This document shows, piece by piece, positions 8,081 to 17,351 of a DNA stretch of 61,596 bases. The notes below the pieces were generated by a model. It was given only the letters and a program-made list of their open reading frames with translations. It made no database searches and was not told the origin of the DNA. The position numbers and the translations under genes are program-made. This DNA is from SICU01 sp038045445 (GTDB lineage: Archaea; Nanobdellota; Nanobdellia; Pacearchaeales; GW2011-AR1): NCBI GenBank assembly GCA_038045445.1, contig JBBSYC010000003.1:1-61596 (forward strand), written 5' to 3'. The first letter of the stretch is position 1, and every line of letters begins with the position of its first letter.

Positions 8081-11000
8081 TTAACTTCTACCAAATAACT
8101 TATTCAATATTCTTGCAAACCATGTATCTAGTTTTGCATTTTCACCCGCAATTACAGCCCCACCCCCAGTGCTTCCACCACTAGAATCTCCTCCACTAGT
8201 AGAACCGCTTGTCGAACTACCAGAATCCCCACCACTAGTGGTCCCTCCACTATCTCCTCCAGTGGAACTTCCAGTGTATGAACCCCCTGAATCCCCTCCC
8301 GTATAAGTTCCCCCTGTGTAACTACTTCCTGAATCTCCCCCAGTGGAACTTCCTCCAGATACATAAGTTCCAGAGCTATCATAATACCCTCCGCTTCCTC
8401 CAGTATATCCAGAACCACTATAAGTTCCTACATAAGCTCCTGAAGAATCATATCCTCCATAAGACCCACCTACGTAATTGCCAGAAGAATCATACGCTCC
8501 ACCATAAGCACCTGTTCCAGAACTGGAATAACCCGGATAATAACTTCCAGGACCACCAGGATATCCCCCACTTACAGGTCCCGTATATTGTCCGGAATAA
8601 GGAGCAACTCCTCCTGGATAAGCGCCACCAGGCCAACCAGCGGCAGCGGCTGCAGGATTGTATCCCCCAGAATAAGAAGAAGCATAAGCAGCGGCAGCGG
8701 CTGCAGCACTAGCATAACCAGCAGCTTGAGCAGCAGAATCCATTTCAGCAGTATATCCACCCTGAGGAGCAACATACTGACCACTATATCCAGAACCCGC
8801 ACCCGTCGAGTAACCATACCCACCAGAAGGATAACCATAACCTCCGTAAGAAGAAGGAGTTTGTGTTGTGTCATATCTCTCAGTAGCTATCCACTGACCA
8901 TCAACTTTTTGATAAATTCTAGCATCGTTAACTCCTGTCTGAGTTTCTATTCCATTTTCAGTGCGCACATTTGCTTGATATCTTGAAGCATATTGACCAG
9001 CATAAGCTCCAGCGGGAGAATAATCAGAACTTCCGGCCAAAGAATCAGCTTCACTTGCAGTCGTAACAGCTCTCCAAGTTCCATCCTCTTGCCTAACATG
9101 TCCGAAACCACTACTATAAGTTTGTCCAGACCCACCAGAGTAATATCCATATCCACGACCATAATCTCCATATCCAGTATTACTTACACTAGCTTGAACA
9201 CCCCCAAAAGAAGTTCCGAATGTAGAATCATAACCCCTAGCATCTCTTACAGCATACATCTCAATTTGTGCACGAATAATCTCCGAGTTAGCTGAATCAG
9301 GAGCAACACCAGGAGGAAGCCAAAGAGCTGTTTGTTCCCCAGTATCAGGATTTGTATAAACATAATTATAATTCCTATCATTTCTAGAACCAAAGTCAGA
9401 GTAAGCACCATAACGACCAGCACCAGCAGAACTTGGCTGTTGAGCCCCATTAACAACTGGAGGAGGAACAGCTATGTCTTCAGAATTAGTCCAACCTCTA
9501 TCAGAAGTTACCCTATAAATTTGCCCATCATCTCCAGTAACCGTTCTACCAACCTCAGCAAATTGTTCATTTCGCATATAATTCTGATAACCATAATATG
9601 TTTGCCCCACAGATGAAGAAACATAATATCTACCGAATGGATCAGCAGTCCAAGTCACAGTCGTTCCATCAGACAAAGTTTGTTCTCTTGTTGGAGGATT
9701 TATAGGATCATATCCAGGAATTCCAGCCCTAGAAACAAATTCATAATCTCCCCTAGTCCCTAAAGCAGGGTTAAAAACAAACCGACCATCCGTTCTGAAA
9801 GTATAACGTGCAACTTCGCTTCCTTCAGAGTCGTATTCAGCACCATAAACTCTCGAACCACTAGAAGAGTCCCCAGTTCCTTCAATAGTACCTTCTATGG
9901 GGTTATAAATAACTCCACTTTCTGAAAACCAGTTTCCACCAGGAGTTTCTTCCCAATTTTCACCAGCTAATGTAGCTGTTTCTACAACATCTCCATTAGA
10001 ATCAAGATAAACTCCGTCTTCTTCATCATGAAGATAAACTTGATTAGGTGCAACTAAAAATTCAGTAACAACTTCTTCTTGTGTCTCTGAATCAACTGTT
10101 TCAGATGTCCAAACACCTTCAACCAAGTCATAAGTTAAAGTCTCACCATGTTCAGTAACAATTTGTCCATTAGCAATTACCTCATCTTCAAGACCAATTG
10201 GAGCGGATGGAACAGGAGGATTAATTACTGCAGAATCATCAAACTCAAAAGAGTTGTCTGTTGGATTAAAATCTACATTTACTCCACCCAATTCATACTC
10301 GTAAACTCTCTCTTCAGAATTATATACTGGATTCTCATGATGCATAATTCCAGGAGCATAAGTATAACCTGTAGCCAAATCCATATAATTTCCATACGCT
10401 GGATTTTCAGTAAAACGTGTTGCTTCACCATTGTAAATAAAATCATAATTATATAGTCCATAACGAGCTTCGCCACCGCCTACAAAAGTAGCTGTAGAAA
10501 CAGTTTCCCCATAAGAAACTTCTTTAGTTGTTCCATCAGGATTAGTTACAGTATAACCTGTAGGATAATAGTTATATTGATAATTTCCATCTTCAGTTTC
10601 AGAGGTATAACTATAAGTTTCAGAACCATGTTCCATGGGACGAGGATTATAATCGGCAGCATAATTAATTGGATACTCTGTTCTTGTTAATGGAGAGTTC
10701 CATAAATAACCACTACTACCATATTGATAAGTTGTTCCTCGAGTGTCACTATAAGACATGCCCTGTACAAAACCTCCACCATATTCAACATTCACAGAAC
10801 CGTCTCCATTAGCATCACTTAATTGAGTATATCCAATAGGATAATACGTGCCACCATCAGCATAAAAATATTCTTCTGCTTTAAGACCTTCTACTTTCGC
10901 AATTGCTTCCTCTTCACTCATTCCTTGATATTTATATTTTTCAACAGAAGCATCGTCAACTAGCTCAATAGAAGCTTCTAGCACAATCATGTCAGCTACT

Positions 11001-12325
11001 TTAGTATATTCTTTATCAAGATCTGTGCGATATTGTGGATACTGCTCTACAAGTCTATCACGAACACCTTCTGTTTCGTAAGCAACAGCTACTTCAGTAT
11101 TTTTTTGTTCAACTCCAGAATTTATTTGTTCAAAATTGTTATAACCACCTTCAACATCATCAAGAGCACTTTCGCCCTCTGCAAAATAATTTTCTAAAGT
11201 TCTAATCATATAATTTGCAGTCTGGTATGAATCAAATGCTTCAGAATAATCTTCGTCAACCAAACCATTACGAGCATCCTGCTGTTCCATTCTAGCATAC
11301 ATATACAAAGGAGCAATATCTGCAAAATCTCTTTCATCAGATTCGGTAATTTGTTGTTTTAATCTTTCCAAAGTAAATCTATTTCTAGCAATGTCCTCTG
11401 AAGTAACGGTATCTTGATAATTTAATTTGGCAAATCCAATAGCATCATTTTCAGCTCTCTGCCTATATTCAATGTCTAATAGGGTAATTTCTCCATTAGA
11501 TTCAGAAGCAATCTTTCTGGCAACTTCATCATTTCCGGAAGCAATTATGGTTGCAAGTTTTTCAGGTCCGGACATTGCAGAAATTATTCTATCCGCATCT
11601 TCTTGAGTAAGTTTTCCTATTTCAACAAGACTTAAAATTCTTCTTTTGGATTCCTCTGCCTCAGCTATAATCTGCTGATTTGCTCTTTCAATATCTGTGT
11701 ATCTGTAAATAACGCTTCCAGGATCAATATTAAAACCAGGATCAATAACATCTCTACGATAATCTTCATAAGTAATATCTACCCCATCATAATAATGATT
11801 CATAACCTCTCCTGCTCTCTGCATTTCAGAACCAAATTCTTCTGCAATAGACTTGACCAATGTGTAATCCCCCACCTCAAGAGCGGTCTCTAATTCAGTC
11901 AATTTTTCAGCTCCAATTTCTGCAGAAAGTCTTGATTTAGCCTCATCATTCGAAAGGAAATAACGCATTCCTCTGAACATCCCCTCCACAAACCCTGGAT
12001 GCTCAACTTCCCCCATAAATTCGGGAAGTCTGCATTCTTCATTAACAAAATCATAATATTGTCCCTCATCGCAGGAATAACCAGTAATTTCACGTAGAAC
12101 ACAACCCCTTTCTTCCTCACAAACATATCCATCTTGACATAAAGCTAAAGCACAATCAATTCCTGCAACACTGCTACCAGTTTCATCTGGCAAATCAGGT
12201 GTATCAACGGGAGCGCTTCCCTTAACAGAAGCGTCCTGGGAATAAACTCCAACAGAAAAAACGCTAAAGAAGATTAATGATATTAAAAAGAAAGAAGAAA
12301 CCTTGGAAAAAACTAGTTTATTCAT
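8081..12325 (-). CDS. giant secreted Gly/Tyr/Ser-rich surface protein
   Basis: 1414 residues starting at ATG 12325 (TTG and GTG codons just upstream are less likely). Residues 1-30 form a signal peptide ending near VYSQDA. A Cys-rich knot follows at about 55-105 (CALALCQDGYVC, CEEERGC). Residues 110-450 are charged and helical. About 450-1130 are Tyr/Thr/Asn-rich repeats with many YxY and GYxY pairs, likely beta-rich. About 1130-1395 are low-complexity Gly/Ser/Tyr/Ala with repeats of the type YDSSGxYVG. It ends in a short amphipathic helix (DTWFARILNKLFGRS). No catalytic domain is seen. Probably a secreted matrix or adhesin; no family recognised. Confidence 0.85.
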   Translation of the reverse strand: MNKLVFSKVSSFFLISLIFFSVFSVGVYSQDASVKGSAPVDTPDLPDETGSSVAGIDCALALCQDGYVCEEERGCVLREITGYSCDEGQYYDFVNEECRLPEFMGEVEHPGFVEGMFRGMRYFLSNDEAKSRLSAEIGAEKLTELETALEVGDYTLVKSIAEEFGSEMQRAGEVMNHYYDGVDITYEDYRRDVIDPGFNIDPGSVIYRYTDIERANQQIIAEAEESKRRILSLVEIGKLTQEDADRIISAMSGPEKLATIIASGNDEVARKIASESNGEITLLDIEYRQRAENDAIGFAKLNYQDTVTSEDIARNRFTLERLKQQITESDERDFADIAPLYMYARMEQQDARNGLVDEDYSEAFDSYQTANYMIRTLENYFAEGESALDDVEGGYNNFEQINSGVEQKNTEVAVAYETEGVRDRLVEQYPQYRTDLDKEYTKVADMIVLEASIELVDDASVEKYKYQGMSEEEAIAKVEGLKAEEYFYADGGTYYPIGYTQLSDANGDGSVNVEYGGGFVQGMSYSDTRGTTYQYGSSGYLWNSPLTRTEYPINYAADYNPRPMEHGSETYSYTSETEDGNYQYNYYPTGYTVTNPDGTTKEVSYGETVSTATFVGGGEARYGLYNYDFIYNGEATRFTENPAYGNYMDLATGYTYAPGIMHHENPVYNSEERVYEYELGGVNVDFNPTDNSFEFDDSAVINPPVPSAPIGLEDEVIANGQIVTEHGETLTYDLVEGVWTSETVDSETQEEVVTEFLVAPNQVYLHDEEDGVYLDSNGDVVETATLAGENWEETPGGNWFSESGVIYNPIEGTIEGTGDSSSGSRVYGAEYDSEGSEVARYTFRTDGRFVFNPALGTRGDYEFVSRAGIPGYDPINPPTREQTLSDGTTVTWTADPFGRYYVSSSVGQTYYGYQNYMRNEQFAEVGRTVTGDDGQIYRVTSDRGWTNSEDIAVPPPVVNGAQQPSSAGAGRYGAYSDFGSRNDRNYNYVYTNPDTGEQTALWLPPGVAPDSANSEIIRAQIEMYAVRDARGYDSTFGTSFGGVQASVSNTGYGDYGRGYGYYSGGSGQTYSSGFGHVRQEDGTWRAVTTASEADSLAGSSDYSPAGAYAGQYASRYQANVRTENGIETQTGVNDARIYQKVDGQWIATERYDTTQTPSSYGGYGYPSGGYGYSTGAGSGYSGQYVAPQGGYTAEMDSAAQAAGYASAAAAAAAYASSYSGGYNPAAAAAGWPGGAYPGGVAPYSGQYTGPVSGGYPGGPGSYYPGYSSSGTGAYGGAYDSSGNYVGGSYGGYDSSGAYVGTYSGSGYTGGSGGYYDSSGTYVSGGSSTGGDSGSSYTGGTYTGGDSGGSYTGSSTGGDSGGTTSGGDSGSSTSGSTSGGDSSGGSTGGGAVIAGENAKLDTWFARILNKLFGRS

Positions 12326-12455
12326 CACCAAATCAAAAACAACAAAACAAAAAGGATATTTAAATCTTACTGCAATAAATGAATCTAAGTTACATAAACT
12401 ATTATTTTTTGATTTTATCTTTTAAAAAACAAACAAAAATATTCTAATTAAAGAA

Positions 12456-13376
12456 TTAATCTATAACTCCCAAAAGCAACATTTCTAATATTGCCATCCG
12501 AATATAAAGTCCGTTTTCAGCTTGGCGAAAATATGCAACACGAGAGTCATTCATTTCAACATCAACGGGAAGACTTATCTCTTCAACATGAGGCAATGGA
12601 TGAAGCACCCTACTAGATGGTTTCAACAAATTAAGATTTTTTTCATCGAGAACATATTTTCCCTTAGCATCAAAATATTCTATAGAGGGCATCCTCTCTT
12701 TCTGGATTCTAGTCATATAAACTACATCCACAATTGGTAGAATTTTATCTAAGTCCGTTTCCTCACACCACTTAATACTATGCTTGTCAAGATACTCCTT
12801 TATATCTTCTCCAATTTTAAGATGTGGTGGGGAAACAAAAAACAATTGTATATTTTCATACTTACCAAGAAGATAAGAAAGAGAACGGACTGTTCTTCCA
12901 TGAGCTAAGTCTCCAACAAAAGCTATTTTCAGGCCATCTATTTTTCCAAATTCCCTGAACAAAGTGTAAACATCAAGCAAAGCTTGTGAAGGATGCTGTC
13001 CCTTACCATCTCCAGCATTAATTATGGGAACATTACTTATTTGTGAAGCTCTTTTAGAAGTGCCCTCTTCATAATGTCTCAAAACAATGCAGTCTACATA
13101 ACTTCCTACTATCCTTATAGTATCCTCTAAAGATTCTCCTTTTACTGCAGAAGAAAATTCCTTCGCATTTTCAGTAGTAATCACCTGTCCTCCAAGTTTA
13201 AGCATTGCAGCCTCAAAACTAAGCCTTGTTCTTGTAGATGGTTCATAAAACAGCGTCGCCAAAACCTTTCCAGCAAACAAAGGTCTCTTCTCAAACCTTA
13301 ACTCATCAGCACGAGCAAAAAGTTTCAATAGTAATTCCTTTGTAAACTGTTGGGACTCTACAATATGAAGTACCAT
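12456..13376 (-). CDS. pyrB: aspartate carbamoyltransferase, catalytic chain
   Basis: Condenses carbamoyl phosphate with aspartate, the first committed step of pyrimidine synthesis. 306 residues, normal for the family. The carbamoyl-phosphate loop EPSTRTR (residues 45-51), HPSQALLD, VGDLAHGRTVRSL, RIQKERM and HPLPHVEEI are all present; in the last motif His replaces the Arg of the usual HPLPR. No regulatory chain gene (pyrI) or other pyr gene is in the window, so it may work as an unregulated trimer. The gene stands alone with short AT-rich flanks. Confidence 0.95.
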   Translation of the reverse strand: MVLHIVESQQFTKELLLKLFARADELRFEKRPLFAGKVLATLFYEPSTRTRLSFEAAMLKLGGQVITTENAKEFSSAVKGESLEDTIRIVGSYVDCIVLRHYEEGTSKRASQISNVPIINAGDGKGQHPSQALLDVYTLFREFGKIDGLKIAFVGDLAHGRTVRSLSYLLGKYENIQLFFVSPPHLKIGEDIKEYLDKHSIKWCEETDLDKILPIVDVVYMTRIQKERMPSIEYFDAKGKYVLDEKNLNLLKPSSRVLHPLPHVEEISLPVDVEMNDSRVAYFRQAENGLYIRMAILEMLLLGVID

Positions 13377-13464
13377 TTAAACAAAAAAGATAGGGGCTAT
13401 AAAAATATACTTGCAAAGCCAAAGATAAAGCAAGGTTTAAATATATTCAAAACATAATAAGAGA

Positions 13465-13752
13465 ATGAAAAGAAAGGTGATGCATAAATCTCACAATAAA
13501 GTTAACTCCGAATCTAAAACTGACCTAAAACCCTACGCCTTAGGACATGCTCTCGGTATGATGAGCATGATAGTTTTAGTTTTTTACGGAATATTTGTAT
13601 GGTTTAGCGATTATGAATCTGCGTTTCTTATAGCAAAGTACCCAATTTCATTCTCATTTTATGATTGGACAATGCTCTTTGGATTGGTTCAAAGTTATGT
13701 TATGTTCTACATCTTAGGCTGGGGATTCGCTAGACTTTACAACAGTGTTTAG
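13465..13752 (+). CDS. small membrane protein, two helices
   Basis: 95-residue protein with a basic cytoplasmic N-terminus (KRKVMHKSHNK) and two hydrophobic segments (about 30-50 and 70-90) ending in GWGFARLYNSV. The Ala-Leu-Gly start of the first helix and the terminal LYN resemble small archaeal membrane proteins of the DUF5676 kind, but the match is weak. TATA-like GTTTAAATATATTC lies upstream. Its stop overlaps the convergent trhO stop. Confidence 0.65.
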   Translation: MKRKVMHKSHNKVNSESKTDLKPYALGHALGMMSMIVLVFYGIFVWFSDYESAFLIAKYPISFSFYDWTMLFGLVQSYVMFYILGWGFARLYNSV

Positions 13753-14600
13753 GAAAGCAGTTTTTTAACACAATCTTTAGAGCAACAAGAATGATTTTCT
13801 TTCCTACATTCAGGGCACATAAAAGCGAGTTTATTGCAGGACTTATTTTTACAATTCCTATATTGATCGCACTTTTCATTACAGTGTATACAAAAACTTA
13901 ATGGGTTTTCCATCTGACCAACATTTGAAACAAGCCTATTATCAAACACGAAACAGCTACCTTCCCAAAGAGTATTCGGAAGTTTCTGACAGAAATTTAT
14001 AATCCCTCCATGAAGCTGACTTACATTAGTAAAGCCTTTCTGAATCATATATGCAGAAGCCTTTTCGCATCTTATTCCTCCAGTACAATACATTAATATC
14101 GGCGTATCTTTAGAAACACTCATTTTATCTACAAAGTTTGGGAATTCTCTAAAAGAGTTTATATCTGGAACAACTGCTCCCTTAAATTTACCTGCACGAC
14201 TTTCATAATCGTTTCGAGTGTCTAAAATTAAAACATCTTGGTTAGAAGAGATACTCAAAAACTCTTGAGGAGAAATATGTTTACCAACTCTGTTTAAATC
14301 AAGTTCGCAGTCAATTCTTATTATCTCTTTTTTAACTTTTACAACCATTTTCTCAAAAGGGTGGTACAGACCTTCTTCTTCCTTAAATTCAATTCCTCTA
14401 AAAATTTCTTGATTAGAAATCCAATCCTTGTAAGCCTCAACTTGGTCCGTAGTTCCAGAAACTGACCCATTTATTCCCTCATTAGCGAGCAAAACTCTAC
14501 CTTTAACACCAAGATTATTACAAAAATCAAGATGCTCTTTTTTTAATTTTTCCGTATTCTCTAAATTAACAAACTTGTAAAATAAAATTATTTTTATCAT
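13749..14600 (-). CDS. trhO: tRNA uridine(34) hydroxylase TrhO (rhodanese family)
   Basis: O2-dependent enzyme (YceA family) that makes 5-hydroxyuridine at tRNA position 34. The 283-residue protein has the N-terminal TrhO domain (IILFYKFVNLE, GRVLLANEGINGSVSG), a rhodanese domain with DTRNDYESRAGKFKGA and the active-site loop YCTGGIRCEKA, and a Cys-rich C-terminus with CxxC pairs (CIHCNEKC, CPEC, CCSKDC) likely binding zinc. The ATG at 14600 matches the family's usual start; the frame extends only to a TTG nine bases upstream. It is common in bacteria and probably acquired. Confidence 0.93.
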   Translation of the reverse strand: MIKIILFYKFVNLENTEKLKKEHLDFCNNLGVKGRVLLANEGINGSVSGTTDQVEAYKDWISNQEIFRGIEFKEEEGLYHPFEKMVVKVKKEIIRIDCELDLNRVGKHISPQEFLSISSNQDVLILDTRNDYESRAGKFKGAVVPDINSFREFPNFVDKMSVSKDTPILMYCTGGIRCEKASAYMIQKGFTNVSQLHGGIINFCQKLPNTLWEGSCFVFDNRLVSNVGQMENPLSFCIHCNEKCDQYRNCKNKSCNKLAFMCPECRKENHSCCSKDCVKKLLS

Positions 14601-14677
14601 GAAACTCAAGATAAAATAGAGTATTTATCCCTTTTTGTTTGCGATGATTTTAAATATCTCTCTGTTTAAACAGTAAA

Positions 14678-15298
14678 GTGGTGATACCTAATTTCATAAA
14701 CTTTTTAGGAGAAATATCTATAAATTATCCAAAAATATATCCAGTTGCCGTTTATATGGCATTAATCTTCATATATTCCTTATTCATATGGAATGTCTAC
14801 AAAACAATATCTAAAAAAGACCTTATTTCAATAAATCTTGCCCAATATAACTCTTTTGAACATCCAGTACTTAACAAAATCTTTGCAGGAATCCTTTATT
14901 TTATAGAATACATAATAATTCTACCTTTCCTAATTCTTTTCTGGTACATTGTATTTGCACTAATGCTTCTATTCTTTTCTGAAAACTTGTCTCCTGAAAA
15001 TATCCTCCTTCTTTCTGCGGCGGTAGTAGGTTCTATCAGACTGTTAGCATACTATAAACATGAAATAGCGATGGATATCGCAAAACTCCTACCACTAACA
15101 ATTTTAGGAATAGCTCTTCTAAATCCAAAATTTCTCGAAATAAGCAAATTTATAGAATCTTTTAGACAAATTCCGGAGTTAATATTATCATTTGGATATG
15201 CTCTAATCTTCATAATTTCTCTAGAGATTGTCTTAAGATTTCTAGATTTATTTAAGAGAATAATCTTAAATTATAGTGAAGAAAAAGAAGAAGACTAG
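14678..15298 (+). CDS. multi-pass membrane protein, function unknown
   Basis: 206-residue protein with about five hydrophobic segments separated by short charged loops, starting at GTG 14678 (a second GTG follows directly). TATA-like TTTTAAATATC lies about 25 nt upstream. No catalytic motif is visible. The C-terminus is Lys/Glu-rich and cytoplasmic, and its stop overlaps the convergent antiporter gene by 4 bp. I do not recognise the family beyond similarity in architecture to conserved small archaeal membrane proteins. Confidence 0.7.
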   Translation: MVIPNFINFLGEISINYPKIYPVAVYMALIFIYSLFIWNVYKTISKKDLISINLAQYNSFEHPVLNKIFAGILYFIEYIIILPFLILFWYIVFALMLLFFSENLSPENILLLSAAVVGSIRLLAYYKHEIAMDIAKLLPLTILGIALLNPKFLEISKFIESFRQIPELILSFGYALIFIISLEIVLRFLDLFKRIILNYSEEKEED

Positions 15299-16971
15299 AT
15301 AGAATTATCCTTGAGTCTTTCCAAGATTTGTTTAATATGTAATTTGCCTTCTTCTCTTAATGACTTTTTGTTAAAATCATCTCTGACAAGCATACTAGCC
15401 ATATAATCTCCTCCTAAGTAATGTGGCGTTATAACATAGTCAGCACCGTTCTTATACAACTCAATTGCATTGTGTATCTGATTAGACGTTGCTATAAACA
15501 CGCAATCTTTGTTTTCTATGGTTTTGATAACATTAAGGTTTGAGGAGTAATCGGGTATTGTAGAAATCACCATTTTCACAGAATTTATCTTTATATTTTT
15601 CAAAAATTCCCTATCATTGACATCTCCATATACACAATTTATTCCTTTCTTGGAAAGATTCATTATAGTAAGAGGATTATAATCTACCACCAGATACTTC
15701 TTCTTTGTAAGATTGAATGCCTTGACTAGATTAAATCCAAGACGACTATAACCTAAAAGAATTATATCATATTTATCAACCTTGACAAGATTACCTAAGT
15801 TCCTTTTATTACCATCAAAAAGTCCCAAGAATCTAGAAAGGTACTCATATAAAGGATTGGAAAAATATATTGCATAACTACTTAACGAAACAGTAATCAA
15901 AGTCACCAAAATAGTAAGTGAAAATATAGACTGAGAGATATGTCCCAAATTATAACCCATAAGAATAACTATCAATGAGAATTCACTAACCTGTGTCAAA
16001 CTTGTGCCAACCATAAAATTAGTTCTCTTCTTAAACCCAAACGATCTTGTAAGGCTCATCACTATCAACGGTTTGCCAACTAAGATAAATAATGAGAAAA
16101 TTATAGCTTGTTTAAACAATTCAGATGATATAGGAGCACTTAGTTGAGCCCCAAAATATACAAAAAACAATATAACAAAAAAGTCTCTTATTCCTTTAAC
16201 CTTAGATTTTATTTCCAAATTATATCTTGAAGAAGCAATAACCATTCCCGCAATAAGAGCCCCAATCTCTGAAGAAAGACCAGTCAATTCAAATAAAGCA
16301 GATACCACTAAAGCCCATCCAATGCTTACAAGAAAAAGAACTTCCTGGCTTCTGGCAGCAAAACCAAGCATCTTAGAAAAGACAATCCTTCCTACAAAAA
16401 CAGTAAAAAATATGGCTAAAATAAATTTAGATATTTGAGATAACACTCCAAATGCACCCTCATTAGAAATGACAGGAATTATCATCAAGGCCAGAGCAGC
16501 AATAAAACTTTCTACAATTAAAATGCCCAAAGCTATCTGGCCATGCAAAGTCTCTATTTCTTTTTTATCAGATAAAATCTTCACAACAACCACTGCACTT
16601 GAAAAAGAGAATGCAAGAGCAATATAAAGCGAAGGAACGACTTCAAAACCTAACCAACTAGAAATAAGAAAACTAGCAGAACAAACAATAGCCACAGTTG
16701 ATATCCCTCCAACTATCGAAGCACCACCTATGCTCTTTATCATCCTAAAGTCGAGACTTGTCCCTATAATAAAAAGCAAAAGCGCTATACCCACACCAGC
16801 AAGAGATTGAAGATAAATAGAAGGGTCTATCAAATTAAGAAAAATTGGGCTGACAACAACTCCTGTCAAAAGATAAGCAATTATAAGCGGTTGTCTTATG
16901 GACCTTCCTATAAATGCTATAACTGCCGCTATTCCTACAATTATCCCTATTTGTGAAAGTAAACTCTCCAT
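15295..16971 (-). CDS. Kef-type monovalent cation:proton antiporter with TrkA-N domain
   Basis: CPA2-family transporter of 558 residues. Residues 1-385 form about 12 membrane helices with the landmarks IAYLLTGVVVSPI, LLLFIIGTSLDFRMI, SFSSAVVVVKIL and SSEIGALIAGMVIA. A C-terminal Rossmann domain (from about residue 400, YDIILLGYSRLGFNLV) is a TrkA-N nucleotide-binding module that would gate transport. At the helix that normally carries the ion-binding acidic pair (ED or QD), this protein has Glu154-Ser155, so the usual Asp is absent. Probably exports K+ or Na+ in exchange for protons, though the coupling ion cannot be read from sequence. Confidence 0.9.
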   Translation of the reverse strand: MESLLSQIGIIVGIAAVIAFIGRSIRQPLIIAYLLTGVVVSPIFLNLIDPSIYLQSLAGVGIALLLFIIGTSLDFRMIKSIGGASIVGGISTVAIVCSASFLISSWLGFEVVPSLYIALAFSFSSAVVVVKILSDKKEIETLHGQIALGILIVESFIAALALMIIPVISNEGAFGVLSQISKFILAIFFTVFVGRIVFSKMLGFAARSQEVLFLVSIGWALVVSALFELTGLSSEIGALIAGMVIASSRYNLEIKSKVKGIRDFFVILFFVYFGAQLSAPISSELFKQAIIFSLFILVGKPLIVMSLTRSFGFKKRTNFMVGTSLTQVSEFSLIVILMGYNLGHISQSIFSLTILVTLITVSLSSYAIYFSNPLYEYLSRFLGLFDGNKRNLGNLVKVDKYDIILLGYSRLGFNLVKAFNLTKKKYLVVDYNPLTIMNLSKKGINCVYGDVNDREFLKNIKINSVKMVISTIPDYSSNLNVIKTIENKDCVFIATSNQIHNAIELYKNGADYVITPHYLGGDYMASMLVRDDFNKKSLREEGKLHIKQILERLKDNSI

Positions 16972-17027
16972 CTCTTTATAGAGTTAGAACTAAAACAATT
17001 TTAAATGTATTGGCTTGGAAAAGAATT

Positions 17028-17210
17028 AAAAACCCTCATAAAAACCCAATTATGGATAACTGCGTTGGATATGTCACACTTTAGCGCAGTTATACAGATA
17101 GAAAACTGAAAAAATAAATAGGATATAAGCTATGCAGTTCTCTATAAGTCATATTCATCTCCCTAAGACTGAGATGAAAGGGCCTGGTTTTCGCGGCGAA
17201 GACCAGGTCC
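17028..17210 (-). ncRNA. candidate structured non-coding RNA
   Basis: Three strong hairpins lie in a gap with no gene. Stem 1: 17056-17064 with 17085-17093 (9 bp, 20-nt loop). Stem 2: 17154-17161 with 17171-17178 (8 bp). Stem 3: 17083-17093-like GC-rich arms at 17183-17193 and 17197-17207 (11 bp with one G-U, loop CGG), extended outward by 17177-17182 with 17109-17115-equivalent bases at 17209-17215. The minus strand has TATA-like TTATATTTAAAG about 25 nt before stem 3, and GGGTTTTTATGAGGGTTTTT follows stem 1, so a minus-strand transcript of about 180 nt is favoured. The neighbouring genes have their own TATA boxes. No known RNA family recognised. Confidence 0.4.
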
Positions 17211-17251
17211 ACTTTCAAAAACTTTAAATATAATTGCAAACAATAAAACGC

Positions 17252-17347
17252 ATGAAAAAAAATAAAGTGGTAAAAAAAAGCAAAAAGCAAGAAGAAAACA
17301 AAAAAGAAGAAAACAAAGAATCTAAGAGTGCCTGTGAGTTTTGTTGA
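17252..17347 (+). CDS. lysine-rich peptide, 31 residues
   Basis: Short frame ATG 17252 to TGA 17347, mostly Lys/Glu/Asn (MKKNKVVKKSKKQ) and ending ESKSACEFC. TATA-like CTTTAAATATAA is about 25 nt upstream, and the next gene starts 4 bp after the stop. The promoter and tight spacing favour a real leader peptide or small protein with a C-terminal CxxC, but low complexity in AT-rich DNA keeps doubt high. Confidence 0.4.
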   Translation: MKKNKVVKKSKKQEENKKEENKESKSACEFC

Positions 17348-17351
17348 TTAA

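Noticed and set aside
17090..17290. 66-residue minus-strand frame rich in Phe/Leu/Tyr
   Set aside because: It runs through the hairpins and the A-rich peptide gene; its composition is what complementary poly-A coding DNA gives.
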